Source: Candidatus Paralachnospira caecorum
GTDB taxonomy: Bacteria; Bacillota; Clostridia; Lachnospirales; Lachnospiraceae
Assembly: GCA_904379015.1 (NCBI GenBank)
Contig: CAJFHG010000019.1
Location: 1-48,876 of the forward strand
Length of the DNA stretch: 48,876 nt
Direction of reading: 5' to 3'
Part shown: in pieces, positions 24,529 through 31,829 of the stretch
How the letters are laid out: every line of letters starts with the position of its first letter
How positions within the stretch are numbered: the first letter of the stretch is position 1
Notes under the pieces: generated by a model
What the model saw: the letters and a program-made list of their open reading frames with translations, nothing else
Databases searched by the model: none
Told to the model about the DNA's origin: nothing
Made by a program: the position numbers and the translations under genes

Positions 24529-25545
24529 ATGACGTATCAGGAAGTATTGGAACAGGCAAAGGATTGTATCGGGAAGTACTGCAGGGCATGTCCTGTCTGC
24601 AATGGGAGGGCCTGCCGGAACCAGATCCCGGGACCGGGCGCCAAGGGCGTCGGGGACACGGCAATCCGAAATTATGACAAATGGCAGGAAATCCGCGTCA
24701 ATATGGATACGCTCTGCGAAAACGAGCCGGTGGATACAGGACTTTCCCTGTTCGGGAAACAGTTCCGCTATCCCTTCTTCGCGGGGCCGGTGGGCGCGGT
24801 CAATCTTCATTACGGGAACAAATACAGTGATGAAGCCTACAATGATATTCTGGTTTCTTCCTGCGCGAAGGCGGGAATTGCCGCTTTTACGGGGGACGGG
24901 ACAGACCCGGCGGTGGTGAAGGCGGCGGCAGCGGCCATCGGAAAGGCCGGGGGACTGGGGATTCCCACGATCAAGCCCTGGAACCTGGAAACCGTGCAGG
25001 AAAAGCTTCAGCTGGTGAAGGACGCGGGGGCTTTCGCGGTGGCGATGGACGTAGACGCGGCGGGCCTTCCGTTCCTGAAGAATATGACGCCCCCGGCGGG
25101 ACGCAAATCTGTTGCCCAGCTGCGCGAAATCGTGGATTCCTGTGAAGGACTTCCGTTTATCGTGAAAGGGATCATGACCGTGAAGGGGGCCATGAAGGCA
25201 AAGGAGGCCGGCGCGTCGGCGATCGTGGTCTCCAATCACGGCGGACGTGTGCTGGATCAGTGCCCTTCCACGGCGGAGGTGCTGGAAGAAATCGCGTCGG
25301 CGGTGGAAGGTTCCATGAAGATCTTCGTGGACGGCGGGATCCGGTCCGGCACCGATGTGTTCAAGGCTCTGGCGCTGGGGGCGGACGCGGTGATCATCGC
25401 GAGACCCTTTGTGACGGCAGTGTACGGGGGCGGCGCGGAAGGCGTGGCGGCCTATGTGGAAAAGATCGGCGGAGAGCTGGCCGATGCCATGTCCATGTGC
25501 GGCGCGTCTTCTCTGAAGGATATCTCCAGAGATATGGTAAGATAA
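24529..25545 (+). CDS. FMN-dependent alpha-hydroxy acid dehydrogenase/oxidase-like protein
   Basis: A 338-residue TIM-barrel flavoprotein of the lactate oxidase and glycolate oxidase superfamily. The substrate and flavin motif SNHGGRVLDQCPSTAEVL is present, as is the phosphate-binding stretch IFVDGGIRSGTDVFKALALG and ARPFVTAVYGGGAEGV. The N-terminus carries five cysteines (CIGKYCRACPVCNGRAC, about residues 10-26), a feature I know from clostridial members, which may hold a metal or cluster. Start ATG at 24529 follows AAGGAGGAA; an in-frame ATG at 24505 lacks a site. In an anaerobe it more likely works as a dehydrogenase than as an oxidase. It closes the accessory block after the SDR-like gene. 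Confidence 0.88.
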   Translation: MTYQEVLEQAKDCIGKYCRACPVCNGRACRNQIPGPGAKGVGDTAIRNYDKWQEIRVNMDTLCENEPVDTGLSLFGKQFRYPFFAGPVGAVNLHYGNKYSDEAYNDILVSSCAKAGIAAFTGDGTDPAVVKAAAAAIGKAGGLGIPTIKPWNLETVQEKLQLVKDAGAFAVAMDVDAAGLPFLKNMTPPAGRKSVAQLREIVDSCEGLPFIVKGIMTVKGAMKAKEAGASAIVVSNHGGRVLDQCPSTAEVLEEIASAVEGSMKIFVDGGIRSGTDVFKALALGADAVIIARPFVTAVYGGGAEGVAAYVEKIGGELADAMSMCGASSLKDISRDMVR

Positions 25546-25624
25546 CAGGCACGAAGGATTCCGGAACACCATGCAGAGCTCCGGGAGCGCGTGCCGCGAA
25601 TATATGCGGAAGGCGGTTTTGAAC

Positions 25625-26128
25625 GTGCGCAATCAATTGACAGAAAAAGATGTAAAGCGGATCGAGGAAGAGATTGAGTACCGGAAGCTGGTGGTCCGGA
25701 AGCAGGCCATCGAGGCGGTCAAGGAGGCCAGAGCGCAGGGAGATCTCAGCGAAAACTTTGAATATTACGCGGCGAAAAAAGATAAGAATCAGAATGAAAG
25801 CCGGATCCGCTATCTGGAACGGATGCTGAAGAATTCAGATGTGGTATCTGAGGATTCCAGAGAAGATGAAGTGGGCCTCAACAATACGGTGACCCTTTAT
25901 TTTGAGGACGACGACGAGGAAGAAACCTATAAGCTGGTCACTTCTGTCAGGGGCAATTCCCTGAAGAACTACATCAGCACTGAATCTCCCATCGGCAGCG
26001 CCATTCTGGGGCATAAAGTGGGGGATACGGTACATATTAAGGTAAATGACAATTTCGGCTACGATGTGGTCATCCGCTCCATTGAAAATACGCAGGATGA
26101 CGGGAGCGACAAGCTGAGAAGTTTTTGA
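25625..26128 (+). CDS. greA: Transcription elongation factor GreA
   Basis: A 167-residue Gre factor. The N-terminal coiled coil is IEEEIEYRKLVVRKQAIEAV with the acidic tip region EARAQGDLSENFEYYAAKKD, and the C-terminal FKBP-like domain holds YKLVTSVRGNSLKNYISTES, then SPIGSAILGHKVGDTVHIKV. Gre factors stimulate transcript cleavage in stalled RNA polymerase. The start is set at GTG 25625 because the family usually opens a few residues before LTEKDVKRIEEE; an ATG at 25604 and one at 25571 are possible but extend the protein with unrelated sequence. It lies in a housekeeping stretch beside a ZIP transporter. Confidence 0.93.
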   Translation: MRNQLTEKDVKRIEEEIEYRKLVVRKQAIEAVKEARAQGDLSENFEYYAAKKDKNQNESRIRYLERMLKNSDVVSEDSREDEVGLNNTVTLYFEDDDEEETYKLVTSVRGNSLKNYISTESPIGSAILGHKVGDTVHIKVNDNFGYDVVIRSIENTQDDGSDKLRSF

Positions 26129-26173
26129 GGCCGGCCGGGAGGCGTGACGCCGGCGCGGCGGAAGGAGGAAATG

Positions 26174-26959
26174 ATGACTGCGAGGATCATACTGGGAATT
26201 CTGCTGCCCTTCGCCGGCACCGCGCTGGGATCGGCCTGTGTGTTTTTTCTGAAGGACGGGATCCGGCCGGGGATCCAGAAGACGCTTCTGGGCTTTGCGT
26301 CGGGGGTCATGGTGGCGGCTTCTGTCTGGTCGCTGCTGATCCCTGCTATCGAGCTGTCGGAGGGATGGGGAAAGCTGTCCTTCATCCCTGCGGCGGCCGG
26401 ATTCCTCATAGGCATCGGCTTCCTGCTGCTTCTGGACAGGCGGGTGCCCCATCAGCATCTGGAATGCAGCGAGCCGGAGGGACCGGCCAGCAGCTGCAGA
26501 AAAAGCACCATGATGCTGCTGGCGGTGACGATCCACAATCTGCCCGAGGGAATGGCAGTGGGGGTGGTGTTCGCGGGTCTTCTTTCAGGAGAGAGCGGCA
26601 TTACGTCGGCCGGCGCGCTGGCCCTGGCCCTTGGCATGGCCATCCAGAATTTTCCGGAGGGAGCCATCATATCCATGCCCCTGCGCAGCGAGAACGGGAT
26701 CAGCAGAAAGAGGGCGTTTCTGATGGGAGCGCTGTCCGGGGCGGTGGAGCCGGTGGGAGCCGTGCTCATGATCCTGCTGGCACAGTATTTTCTGCCTCTC
26801 CTGCCTTATCTTCTGGCCTTCGCGGCCGGCGCTATGCTCTATGTGGTGGTGGAGGAGCTGATTCCGGAGACGGCCCAGGGATCCCATTCTGATCTGGGAA
26901 CCGTGGGATTCGCGGCCGGATTTGTGATCATGATGATCCTGGATGTGGCGCTGGGATAA
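26174..26959 (+). CDS. ZIP-family divalent metal transporter
   Basis: A 261-residue ZIP transporter with eight helices. The metal-coordinating motifs on helices 4 and 5 are both visible: HNLPEGMAVGVVFAG and QNFPEGAIISMPL, the second with Gln in place of the usual His or Asn. A loop between helices 3 and 4 has HQHLECSEPEG, likely a metal-sensing or binding loop. It moves zinc, or iron and related ions, into the cytosol. I choose the ATG at 26174 (MTARIILG), five bases after AAGGAGG; an ATG one codon earlier is too close. GreA is just upstream and the metal-response cluster starts 170 bases later. Confidence 0.92.
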   Translation: MTARIILGILLPFAGTALGSACVFFLKDGIRPGIQKTLLGFASGVMVAASVWSLLIPAIELSEGWGKLSFIPAAAGFLIGIGFLLLLDRRVPHQHLECSEPEGPASSCRKSTMMLLAVTIHNLPEGMAVGVVFAGLLSGESGITSAGALALALGMAIQNFPEGAIISMPLRSENGISRKRAFLMGALSGAVEPVGAVLMILLAQYFLPLLPYLLAFAAGAMLYVVVEELIPETAQGSHSDLGTVGFAAGFVIMMILDVALG

Positions 26960-26996
26960 AATCTCTGCTCCGGAGGCGCGGAAGCCGTCCGCAGTA

Positions 26997-27016
26997 TTCC
27001 GGGACCCCGGAGTCTT
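26997..27016 (+). terminator. Weak terminator-like hairpin after the ZIP gene
   Basis: TCCGG and CCGGA pair across a four-base loop, followed by GTCTTATTG. The stem is short and the T-run is broken, so this is a tentative call for the end of the greA-ZIP unit. Confidence 0.35.
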
Positions 27017-27018
27017 AT

Positions 27019-27033
27019 TGATAAAAATTATCA
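27019..27033. promoter_or_regulatory. Inverted repeat TGATAA-AAA-TTATCA
   Basis: A perfect dyad with six-base arms (27019-27024 and 27028-27033) around AAA. It lies 11 bases upstream of the -35 of the DUF2325 promoter. GATAA/TTATC halves are Fur-like, so this may be an additional regulator site. Confidence 0.6.
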
Positions 27034-27043
27034 GAAAACCCCC

Positions 27044-27072
27044 TGTACAAAATCCTATTATTCCTGTATGAT
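27044..27072 (+). promoter_or_regulatory. Promoter of the DUF2325 gene
   Basis: A -35 TGTACA (27044-27049) and -10 TATGAT (27067-27072) with a 17-base spacer. The operator at 27082 begins nine bases after the -10. Confidence 0.6.
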
Positions 27073-27081
27073 ATTTATAAG

Positions 27082-27099
27082 TTAGTTATACCTAACTAA
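27082..27099. promoter_or_regulatory. Operator-like palindrome 1 of the metal-response cluster
   Basis: A perfect inverted repeat: TTAGTTA (27082-27088), TACC, TAACTAA (27093-27099), just downstream of the likely transcript start of the DUF2325 gene. It resembles DtxR/IdeR-type boxes (TTAGGTTAG-CTAACCTAA) and a near copy stands before the next promoter at 27482. A DtxR-type protein is coded at 38566-38982 and a Fur-type one at 27680-28108; which one binds is unknown. Confidence 0.78.
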
Positions 27100-27129
27100 A
27101 AACAGAGGCAAAAAGGAGGAAAAACGGGG

Positions 27130-27411
27130 ATGAGCGTAGTAATAATCGGGGGGCATGACAGGATGGTGTGCCAGTATAAGAAAATCTGCAAAAAGTACAA
27201 CTGCAAGGCAAAAGTATTTACCCAGATGGCGGCGGGACTGAGCAAGCAGATCGGATGTCCGGATCTTCTGGTGCTGTTTACCAATACCGTTTCCCATAAA
27301 ATGATCAAATGCGCCGTGGATGAGGCAAAGCGGGCGGATATTGAAGTGGTGCGGTGTCATACCAGCAGCGGGTCGGCCCTGAGCGAGATCCTGGAAAGCA
27401 GATGTATGTGA
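27130..27411 (+). CDS. DUF2325 small protein
   Basis: A 93-residue DUF2325 protein. It starts with a compact beta-alpha motif, MSVVIIGGHDRM, has several cysteines (VCQYKKICKKYNC, GCPDLLVL, then Cys near both ends) and the stretch FTNTVSHKMIKCAVDEAKR, which is typical of the family. Function is not settled; the IGGHD and cysteine pattern hints at metal or nucleotide binding. The ATG at 27130 is preceded by AAAAGGAGG. It is transcribed from a promoter with an operator-like palindrome matching the one before the next gene pair, so it belongs to the same regulon as the Cys-rich membrane protein and Fur-type regulator downstream. Confidence 0.87.
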   Translation: MSVVIIGGHDRMVCQYKKICKKYNCKAKVFTQMAAGLSKQIGCPDLLVLFTNTVSHKMIKCAVDEAKRADIEVVRCHTSSGSALSEILESRCM

Positions 27412-27441
27412 AAGGCGGCTGCCCGCCGGGCAAAAAACAGG

Positions 27442-27470
27442 TTGACAAACGGACTGCGCGGTGTTACTCT
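27442..27470 (+). promoter_or_regulatory. Promoter of the Cys-rich membrane protein/Fur operon
   Basis: A perfect -35 TTGACA (27442-27447), 17-base spacer and -10 TACTCT (27465-27470). A small dyad GTTAC-TCT-GTAAC (27463-27475) overlaps the -10. Confidence 0.7.
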
Positions 27471-27481
27471 GTAACAAAGGG

Positions 27482-27499
27482 TTAGGTTTTGCTAACTAA
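27482..27499. promoter_or_regulatory. Operator-like site 2 of the metal-response cluster
   Basis: TTAGGTTTTGCTAACTAA shares its length, its TTAG start and the whole right half CTAACTAA with operator 1 at 27082-27099, and sits at nearly the same distance from its -10 (11 bases against nine). The left arm is imperfect. The match between two independent promoters is the main reason for calling it a regulator site. Confidence 0.75.
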
Positions 27500-27522
27500 T
27501 AAAGATAAAGAGGTGTTTTGCC

Positions 27523-27711
27523 ATGCTGGCATTTTTATACGGAAATCTGGGAACCATTGTTGTTGCCCTGGCAGTCATCGGTCTGGCGGCTCTGGCGGTC
27601 AGGAGTATGCGCAGGGACAGGAAACAGGGAAAAACCTGCGGCGGGTGCAGCGGATGCGGCGGCTGCGGAGGATCCTGCCATGAGCATGGAGCGTGTCACA
27701 GTGAGAAGTGA
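27523..27711 (+). CDS. FeoB-associated Cys-rich membrane protein
   Basis: A 62-residue protein with one N-terminal membrane helix (LYGNLGTIVVALAVIGLAAL), a basic stop-transfer stretch (RSMRRDRKQGK) and a cytosolic tail packed with cysteine and glycine, CGGCSGCGGCGGSC, followed by HEHGACH. This is the standard plan of the small partner of FeoB, believed to handle Fe(II) at the membrane. Normally it lies directly after feoB; here feoB is about 11 kb away at 14407. Start ATG at 27523 follows GAGGTG. The last 32 bases overlap the start of the Fur-type gene in another frame, so translation is linked. Confidence 0.92.
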   Translation: MLAFLYGNLGTIVVALAVIGLAALAVRSMRRDRKQGKTCGGCSGCGGCGGSCHEHGACHSEK

Positions 27712-28108
27712 TCAGAACAGAGATGAAGTTCTCAGAGAAATGAGAAGGCGCGGATATCGTATTACGGAGCAGAGAAAGATTCTGGTGGACGTGATCCTGA
27801 AGGATCAGTGCCGCTGCTGCAAGGAAATTTATTATGAAGCGGCCAAAAAGGATCCTTCCATGGGGATTGCCACGGTGTACCGCACTGTGGGAGCCCTGCA
27901 GGATATGGGGATCCTGAGACGGGATTACAGCCGGCCGGTGCTGTCCGGAGCCTGGGAGTGCGAAAAGAAGTGCAAAGTCTGTCTCAGCGGAGAAAAGCAG
28001 ACGCGGGCGGAGGATGAGGAAGAGCTTTACGAGACAGTCAGAGGCTTCCTTCAGCGAAAGGGATATCTGGCGGGAGAGGATTTCAAAGTGACGGTAGTGG
28101 TAGACTGA
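27680..28108 (+). CDS. Fur-family regulator without the usual His-rich sensor site
   Basis: A 142-residue Fur-like protein. The winged-helix part is clear: MRRRGYRITEQRKILVDVIL, then YYEAAKKDPSMGIATVYRTV and GALQDMGILRRDY. The C-terminal half is short and lacks the HHHDH-type metal ligands seen in Fur, Zur and PerR; it keeps only a cysteine group, CEKKCKVC. So it may sense by cysteine chemistry or an iron-sulfur site, or not sense metal at all. I choose the ATG at 27680, seven bases after GGAGGA and inside the end of the Cys-rich membrane gene; an alternative in-frame start at 27518 would lie upstream of that gene and lacks support. A candidate for binding the two operator-like sites. Confidence 0.86.
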   Translation: MSMERVTVRSDQNRDEVLREMRRRGYRITEQRKILVDVILKDQCRCCKEIYYEAAKKDPSMGIATVYRTVGALQDMGILRRDYSRPVLSGAWECEKKCKVCLSGEKQTRAEDEEELYETVRGFLQRKGYLAGEDFKVTVVVD

Positions 28109-28133
28109 CGAAAGAAAAAGGGGATGAATAAGT

Positions 28134-28262
28134 ATGACGGCAGGAATTATTTTTCTGGTACTGGTTCTCCTCTGTATCTTTGGCGTAAAAAGTATGATCC
28201 GGCGGATTTTACTGCGTCCGGGAAAACACGGAAAGAATCAGGGACGCGGAAGAAAGCGGTGA
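28134..28262 (+). CDS. 42-residue membrane microprotein
   Basis: A short reading frame: ATG at 28134, TGA at 28260-28262. It encodes MTAGIIFLVLVLLCIFGVK, then a basic tail with many Arg, Lys and Gly (ending GRGRKR). That is one membrane helix with a strong positive-inside anchor, the same plan as the Cys-rich FeoB partner but with only one cysteine. A plausible site (AAAGGGG) lies ten bases upstream, and it is 25 bases after the Fur-type stop, on the same strand with no promoter between. I therefore take it as the last gene of the operon. No homologue is known to me; translation is inferred from structure and context. Confidence 0.6.
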   Translation: MTAGIIFLVLVLLCIFGVKSMIRRILLRPGKHGKNQGRGRKR

Positions 28263-28281
28263 CGGCGCGGAGGAAGAAAAC

Positions 28282-28309
28282 TTGCAATTCTGCTCTTTTT
28301 TGTTATGAT
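28282..28309 (+). promoter_or_regulatory. Promoter of the clostripain-like protease gene
   Basis: A -35 TTGCAA (28282-28287) and -10 TATGAT (28304-28309) with a 16-base spacer, just after the microprotein stop codon. Confidence 0.6.
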
Positions 28310-28341
28310 GGAATCAGACAATGGACAAAGGAGCGGCTGTG

Positions 28342-30516
28342 ATGAAGAAACGAGAGTCACAACAAAAGAAAAAACGAAACATGAAAAGCATCGTCCTGTG
28401 TCTCGCGGGGATGCTTTTTTTGCTTGGCTGGACCGGATGCGGAGGCAGAGAAGGGTCCGGGACCGGTGCGGAAAGCAGCGCGGAAGAGACGGAGACCGGC
28501 GCGGAGAAGACAGAGGCCGGGGACGGAGGAGCAGGCTCCGCCGTCCGGAGAGGAACAGAGCTGTCTCTTGACAGCGCGGGAGGGCTTGAGATCGAGCGGA
28601 AGCTGGCGGGGAAGGATGTGCCCATGGGAGAGGGGGATACATGGACCATCTTTGTTTACATGTGCGGGTCTGATCTGGAGTCGGACGCGGGCGCGGCCAC
28701 TTCCGATCTTCTGGAAATGAACTGTTCTCGGACAGGGGAGAACTGCCGCTTTGTGGTGCAGACAGGAGGCGCGGAGGAATGGTCGGATCTGGGCGTCAGT
28801 GAAAAACAGATCCAGCGTCATGTGTTTCAGGACGGGAAAAGAAAACTGGTCTACAGCGGAGCTCAGGCAAACATGGGCGCGGAGGAGACACTGCGGGAGT
28901 TTCTGCTCTGGGGACTGGAGCAGTATCCGGCGGAGCATATGGGACTGGTCTTCTGGGATCACGGCGGCGGAAGCATTGACGGCGTCTGCTATGATGAGCT
29001 GTACGGGGATGACACGCTGCTCCTGGAGGAGATCGACCGGGCCCTTTCAGCCGCGGCGGATATCATGACGGACCGTTTTGTGTTCATCGGCTTTGACGCC
29101 TGCCTGATGGCGACGGCGGAAACCGCCAACATTGCCGCGTCCTACGCGGATTATATGTACGCCTCGGAAGATGTGACGCCGGAATACGGCTGGGATTACA
29201 AAGCCGTAGGGGAATACCTGGCTTCCTGTCCGGAGAGCGGCGGAGAGGAGCTGGGGCAGATCATCTGCGACGATTATTATGAGCGCTGCGTGGAGCTCGG
29301 AGAAGAAGAAACGGCTGTGATTTCCTGTGTGGATCTGTCAGAGGTGGACCGTCTGCTGAAAGCCTTTCATCAGACCGCCAGGTTCATCTATGAAAATTTT
29401 GAGAAGGAGGAGATCCGCGGGGCGGTCAGCATGGGAATGGAAGAAGCTGCCGCTTTCGGCTGGGACAGCCGTTGGGACGGATATTCCAATATGATCGATA
29501 TGGGAGACGCCATGAGGAGGATTGAATCCGCTGTGCCCCAGGCAGGAGAGGTGCGAAGATGCCTGGACCGGTGCGTGGTCTATCAGCGCAAGGGAAGCGG
29601 CATGGAGCAGACGACGGGACTGGCGCTGTATTATCCCCGTCAGATCCAGGGAAGCGGCGAGGCGGAAATCCTGAAAAATATCTGCATTGATCCATATTAT
29701 ATGGCGTTTCTGGACCGGATGGTCTATGAAGAAAATGCGGACCGGGCGGAAGAGGGATATGACGACAGCCTCTGGCTGGGGGAAGATGCCTGTTTCTGGT
29801 CAGAGAAAACCTGTGATCTGTACTATTGGGGAACGGAACTGGAATATGAGGAATGGTGCCAGGTGGAGTATGAACGGGAACCCTGGGTGGACGACTGGGG
29901 CATCTACGGCTTTGTGATCTCTGAGGATACGATTTCCAGCCTGGATACGGTCTGGTGCAGTCTGATGCTGGACCAGGGAGACAGCATGCGGGAGCTGGGC
30001 ACTGACAACAATGTGGATGTGGACCGGGAGACAGGGAAAGTGGAGGACTGCTTTGACGGCACCTGGTACTGTCTGGCGGACGGCCAGCCTCTTGCGCTGT
30101 ACGTGGAAGAGGAGACGGAGGAGTCTGTGCGGTACAGCTGTCCTGTCCTTCTGAACGGGGAGGAGACAGAACTGCTGGTCCAAAAAGACAGCGGATCAGG
30201 CCGCTGTGTGATAGAAGGCGTCCGGGAGGAATCTGATCCGGAGAGCGGAGAAGCCCCCGCGGCCGGGCAGGCGCTGAAGGCCGGAGATGAGATCACGCCC
30301 GGATATTATGTGTATGCCGCCCGGGAAGAGGACGACGGGTATGAGTACGGAGAAGCCTATCCTTATACGGGAGACGGGGATATTCAGGTCATGGGGCTGC
30401 CGGCGGGAGATTATTATTACGGGTTTGAAATTTATGATATTTACGGATGGGCCCGTTATACAGATTATGCGGCCTTTGGCGTGGAGGAGGACGGCAGCGT
30501 TTTTTTCTATGAATGA
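28342..30516 (+). CDS. Clostripain-related (C11) cysteine protease, lipoprotein
   Basis: A 724-residue exported protein. A basic start and hydrophobic core lead to Cys33 (FLLGWTGC), an imperfect lipobox, followed by a Glu/Thr/Ala/Gly-rich linker to about residue 90. The C11 catalytic domain opens with TWTIFVYMCGSDLESDAGAA; the histidine is His207 in VFWDHGGGSIDG and the nucleophile Cys254 in IGFDACLMATAETANIA. The last 250 residues are a beta-rich extracellular part rich in Tyr and acidic residues. C11 enzymes cut after Arg or Lys. It may release peptides from surface or host proteins; substrate unknown. Start at ATG 28342 (after AAAGGAG) is favoured over 28321. The phosphopentomutase gene follows by 17 bases. 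Confidence 0.9.
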   Translation: MKKRESQQKKKRNMKSIVLCLAGMLFLLGWTGCGGREGSGTGAESSAEETETGAEKTEAGDGGAGSAVRRGTELSLDSAGGLEIERKLAGKDVPMGEGDTWTIFVYMCGSDLESDAGAATSDLLEMNCSRTGENCRFVVQTGGAEEWSDLGVSEKQIQRHVFQDGKRKLVYSGAQANMGAEETLREFLLWGLEQYPAEHMGLVFWDHGGGSIDGVCYDELYGDDTLLLEEIDRALSAAADIMTDRFVFIGFDACLMATAETANIAASYADYMYASEDVTPEYGWDYKAVGEYLASCPESGGEELGQIICDDYYERCVELGEEETAVISCVDLSEVDRLLKAFHQTARFIYENFEKEEIRGAVSMGMEEAAAFGWDSRWDGYSNMIDMGDAMRRIESAVPQAGEVRRCLDRCVVYQRKGSGMEQTTGLALYYPRQIQGSGEAEILKNICIDPYYMAFLDRMVYEENADRAEEGYDDSLWLGEDACFWSEKTCDLYYWGTELEYEEWCQVEYEREPWVDDWGIYGFVISEDTISSLDTVWCSLMLDQGDSMRELGTDNNVDVDRETGKVEDCFDGTWYCLADGQPLALYVEEETEESVRYSCPVLLNGEETELLVQKDSGSGRCVIEGVREESDPESGEAPAAGQALKAGDEITPGYYVYAAREEDDGYEYGEAYPYTGDGDIQVMGLPAGDYYYGFEIYDIYGWARYTDYAAFGVEEDGSVFFYE

Positions 30517-30533
30517 AAGGAAGGAAAGCGGAA

Positions 30534-31715
30534 GTGAAACGGATTTTTTTGATCGTGCTTGACAGTGTGGGAATCGGAGCGCTGCCCGACGCGGCCCGGT
30601 TCGGGGACGAGGGAAGCAATACACTCAGGGCGGCGGCGGACAGCCCGCGTTTTTCCATGCCGGTCATGGAGCGGCTGGGACTGTTCCATACAGACGGGGT
30701 CAGAGACTGGTCGGGAAAGACCGGGAACGGCTATGAAGGCGCCGTGGGCCGCCTGGCGGAGGCGTCCATGGGAAAGGACACGACCACCGGGCACTGGGAG
30801 ATCGCGGGCCTGATCTCGAGGGAACCCATGCCCACCTTTCCGGAGGGATTTCCCGATGAGCTGATGGATGAGTTCCGGAAACGGACAGGACGGGGCATAC
30901 TGCTGAACCGTCCTTATTCCGGCACAGACGCCATCCGGGATTACGGGGAAGCGCATATGAAAACAGGGAATCTGATCGTCTATACCTCGGCGGACAGTGT
31001 CTTTCAGGTGGCTGCCCATGAGGACGTGATCCCCATCGGGGAACTGTACCGGATCTGTGAGATCGCCCGGGAACTGTGCGTGGGAAAATACGGCGTGGGC
31101 CGGGTGATCGCCAGACCGTTTGAGGGGAAACCGGGCAGCTTCAGGCGGACGGAGCGGCGGCATGACTTTTCCCTGCTTCCGCCGGAGGATACCATGCTGG
31201 ATGTTCTGAAGCGCAGCGGAAAAGAGGTGCTGGCAGTGGGAAAGATCAACGATATTTTTGCCGGAAAGGGGATTACGGAGTTTGTCCGCACATCCTGCAA
31301 CGCGGAGGGGATCGACCGGACCCTGGATTTCATGAAGCGGGATTTCGAGGGACTCTGCTTTGCCAATCTGGTCGATTACGATATGCTTTACGGCCACAGG
31401 AATGATGTGGACGGCTATGCGGAGGCGCTGACCTATTTTGACAGCCGCCTGCCGGAACTGCTCGCGCTTCTCAGAGAGGAGGACATTCTCATGGTCACGG
31501 CTGATCACGGCTGTGATCCCTCCACGCCCTCCACCGACCATTCCAGGGAATACATTCCCTTTGTGGCGGCCGGGAGACCGGTGAAGGCGGGGAGCAGCAT
31601 CGGGACCAGAAATACCTTCGCAGATATCGGCATGACAGTCCTGGATTATTTCGGCCTGGCGTCGGGAATCGATGGTCAAAGCTTTCTCAGTAAAATTTTG
31701 TCCGCAGAAAAATAA
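30534..31715 (+). CDS. deoB: Phosphopentomutase
   Basis: A 393-residue alkaline phosphatase superfamily enzyme that interconverts ribose or deoxyribose 1- and 5-phosphates in nucleoside salvage. The metal aspartate is Asp10 in LIVLDSVGIGALPDA, the phosphorylated threonine is Thr85 in the DTTTGHWE motif, and the second metal cluster is in MVTADHGCDPSTPSTDHSRE. Length is normal for the family. GTG at 30534 is taken as start: it stands a few codons before the first strand and after GGAAGG, while the ATG at 30513 lies within the preceding gene and lacks a site. No nucleoside phosphorylase or aldolase (deoA, deoC, deoD) is near. Confidence 0.95.
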   Translation: MKRIFLIVLDSVGIGALPDAARFGDEGSNTLRAAADSPRFSMPVMERLGLFHTDGVRDWSGKTGNGYEGAVGRLAEASMGKDTTTGHWEIAGLISREPMPTFPEGFPDELMDEFRKRTGRGILLNRPYSGTDAIRDYGEAHMKTGNLIVYTSADSVFQVAAHEDVIPIGELYRICEIARELCVGKYGVGRVIARPFEGKPGSFRRTERRHDFSLLPPEDTMLDVLKRSGKEVLAVGKINDIFAGKGITEFVRTSCNAEGIDRTLDFMKRDFEGLCFANLVDYDMLYGHRNDVDGYAEALTYFDSRLPELLALLREEDILMVTADHGCDPSTPSTDHSREYIPFVAAGRPVKAGSSIGTRNTFADIGMTVLDYFGLASGIDGQSFLSKILSAEK

Positions 31716-31829
31716 CAGAAAATTTACAGGATCCTGCAGGAAAACCATACGAAACTTTTATATGCCGCTGTTAGAATGTAGACGATATTCTTTTTCATAT
31801 TCAATCAGTAACTGAAAGGAGAGGAGAAA

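Noticed and set aside
23971-25632. Minus-strand reading frame of 553 codons over the SDR-like and FMN enzyme genes
   Set aside because: Rich in His, Arg and Pro, no motif, and both genes on the plus strand are well supported.
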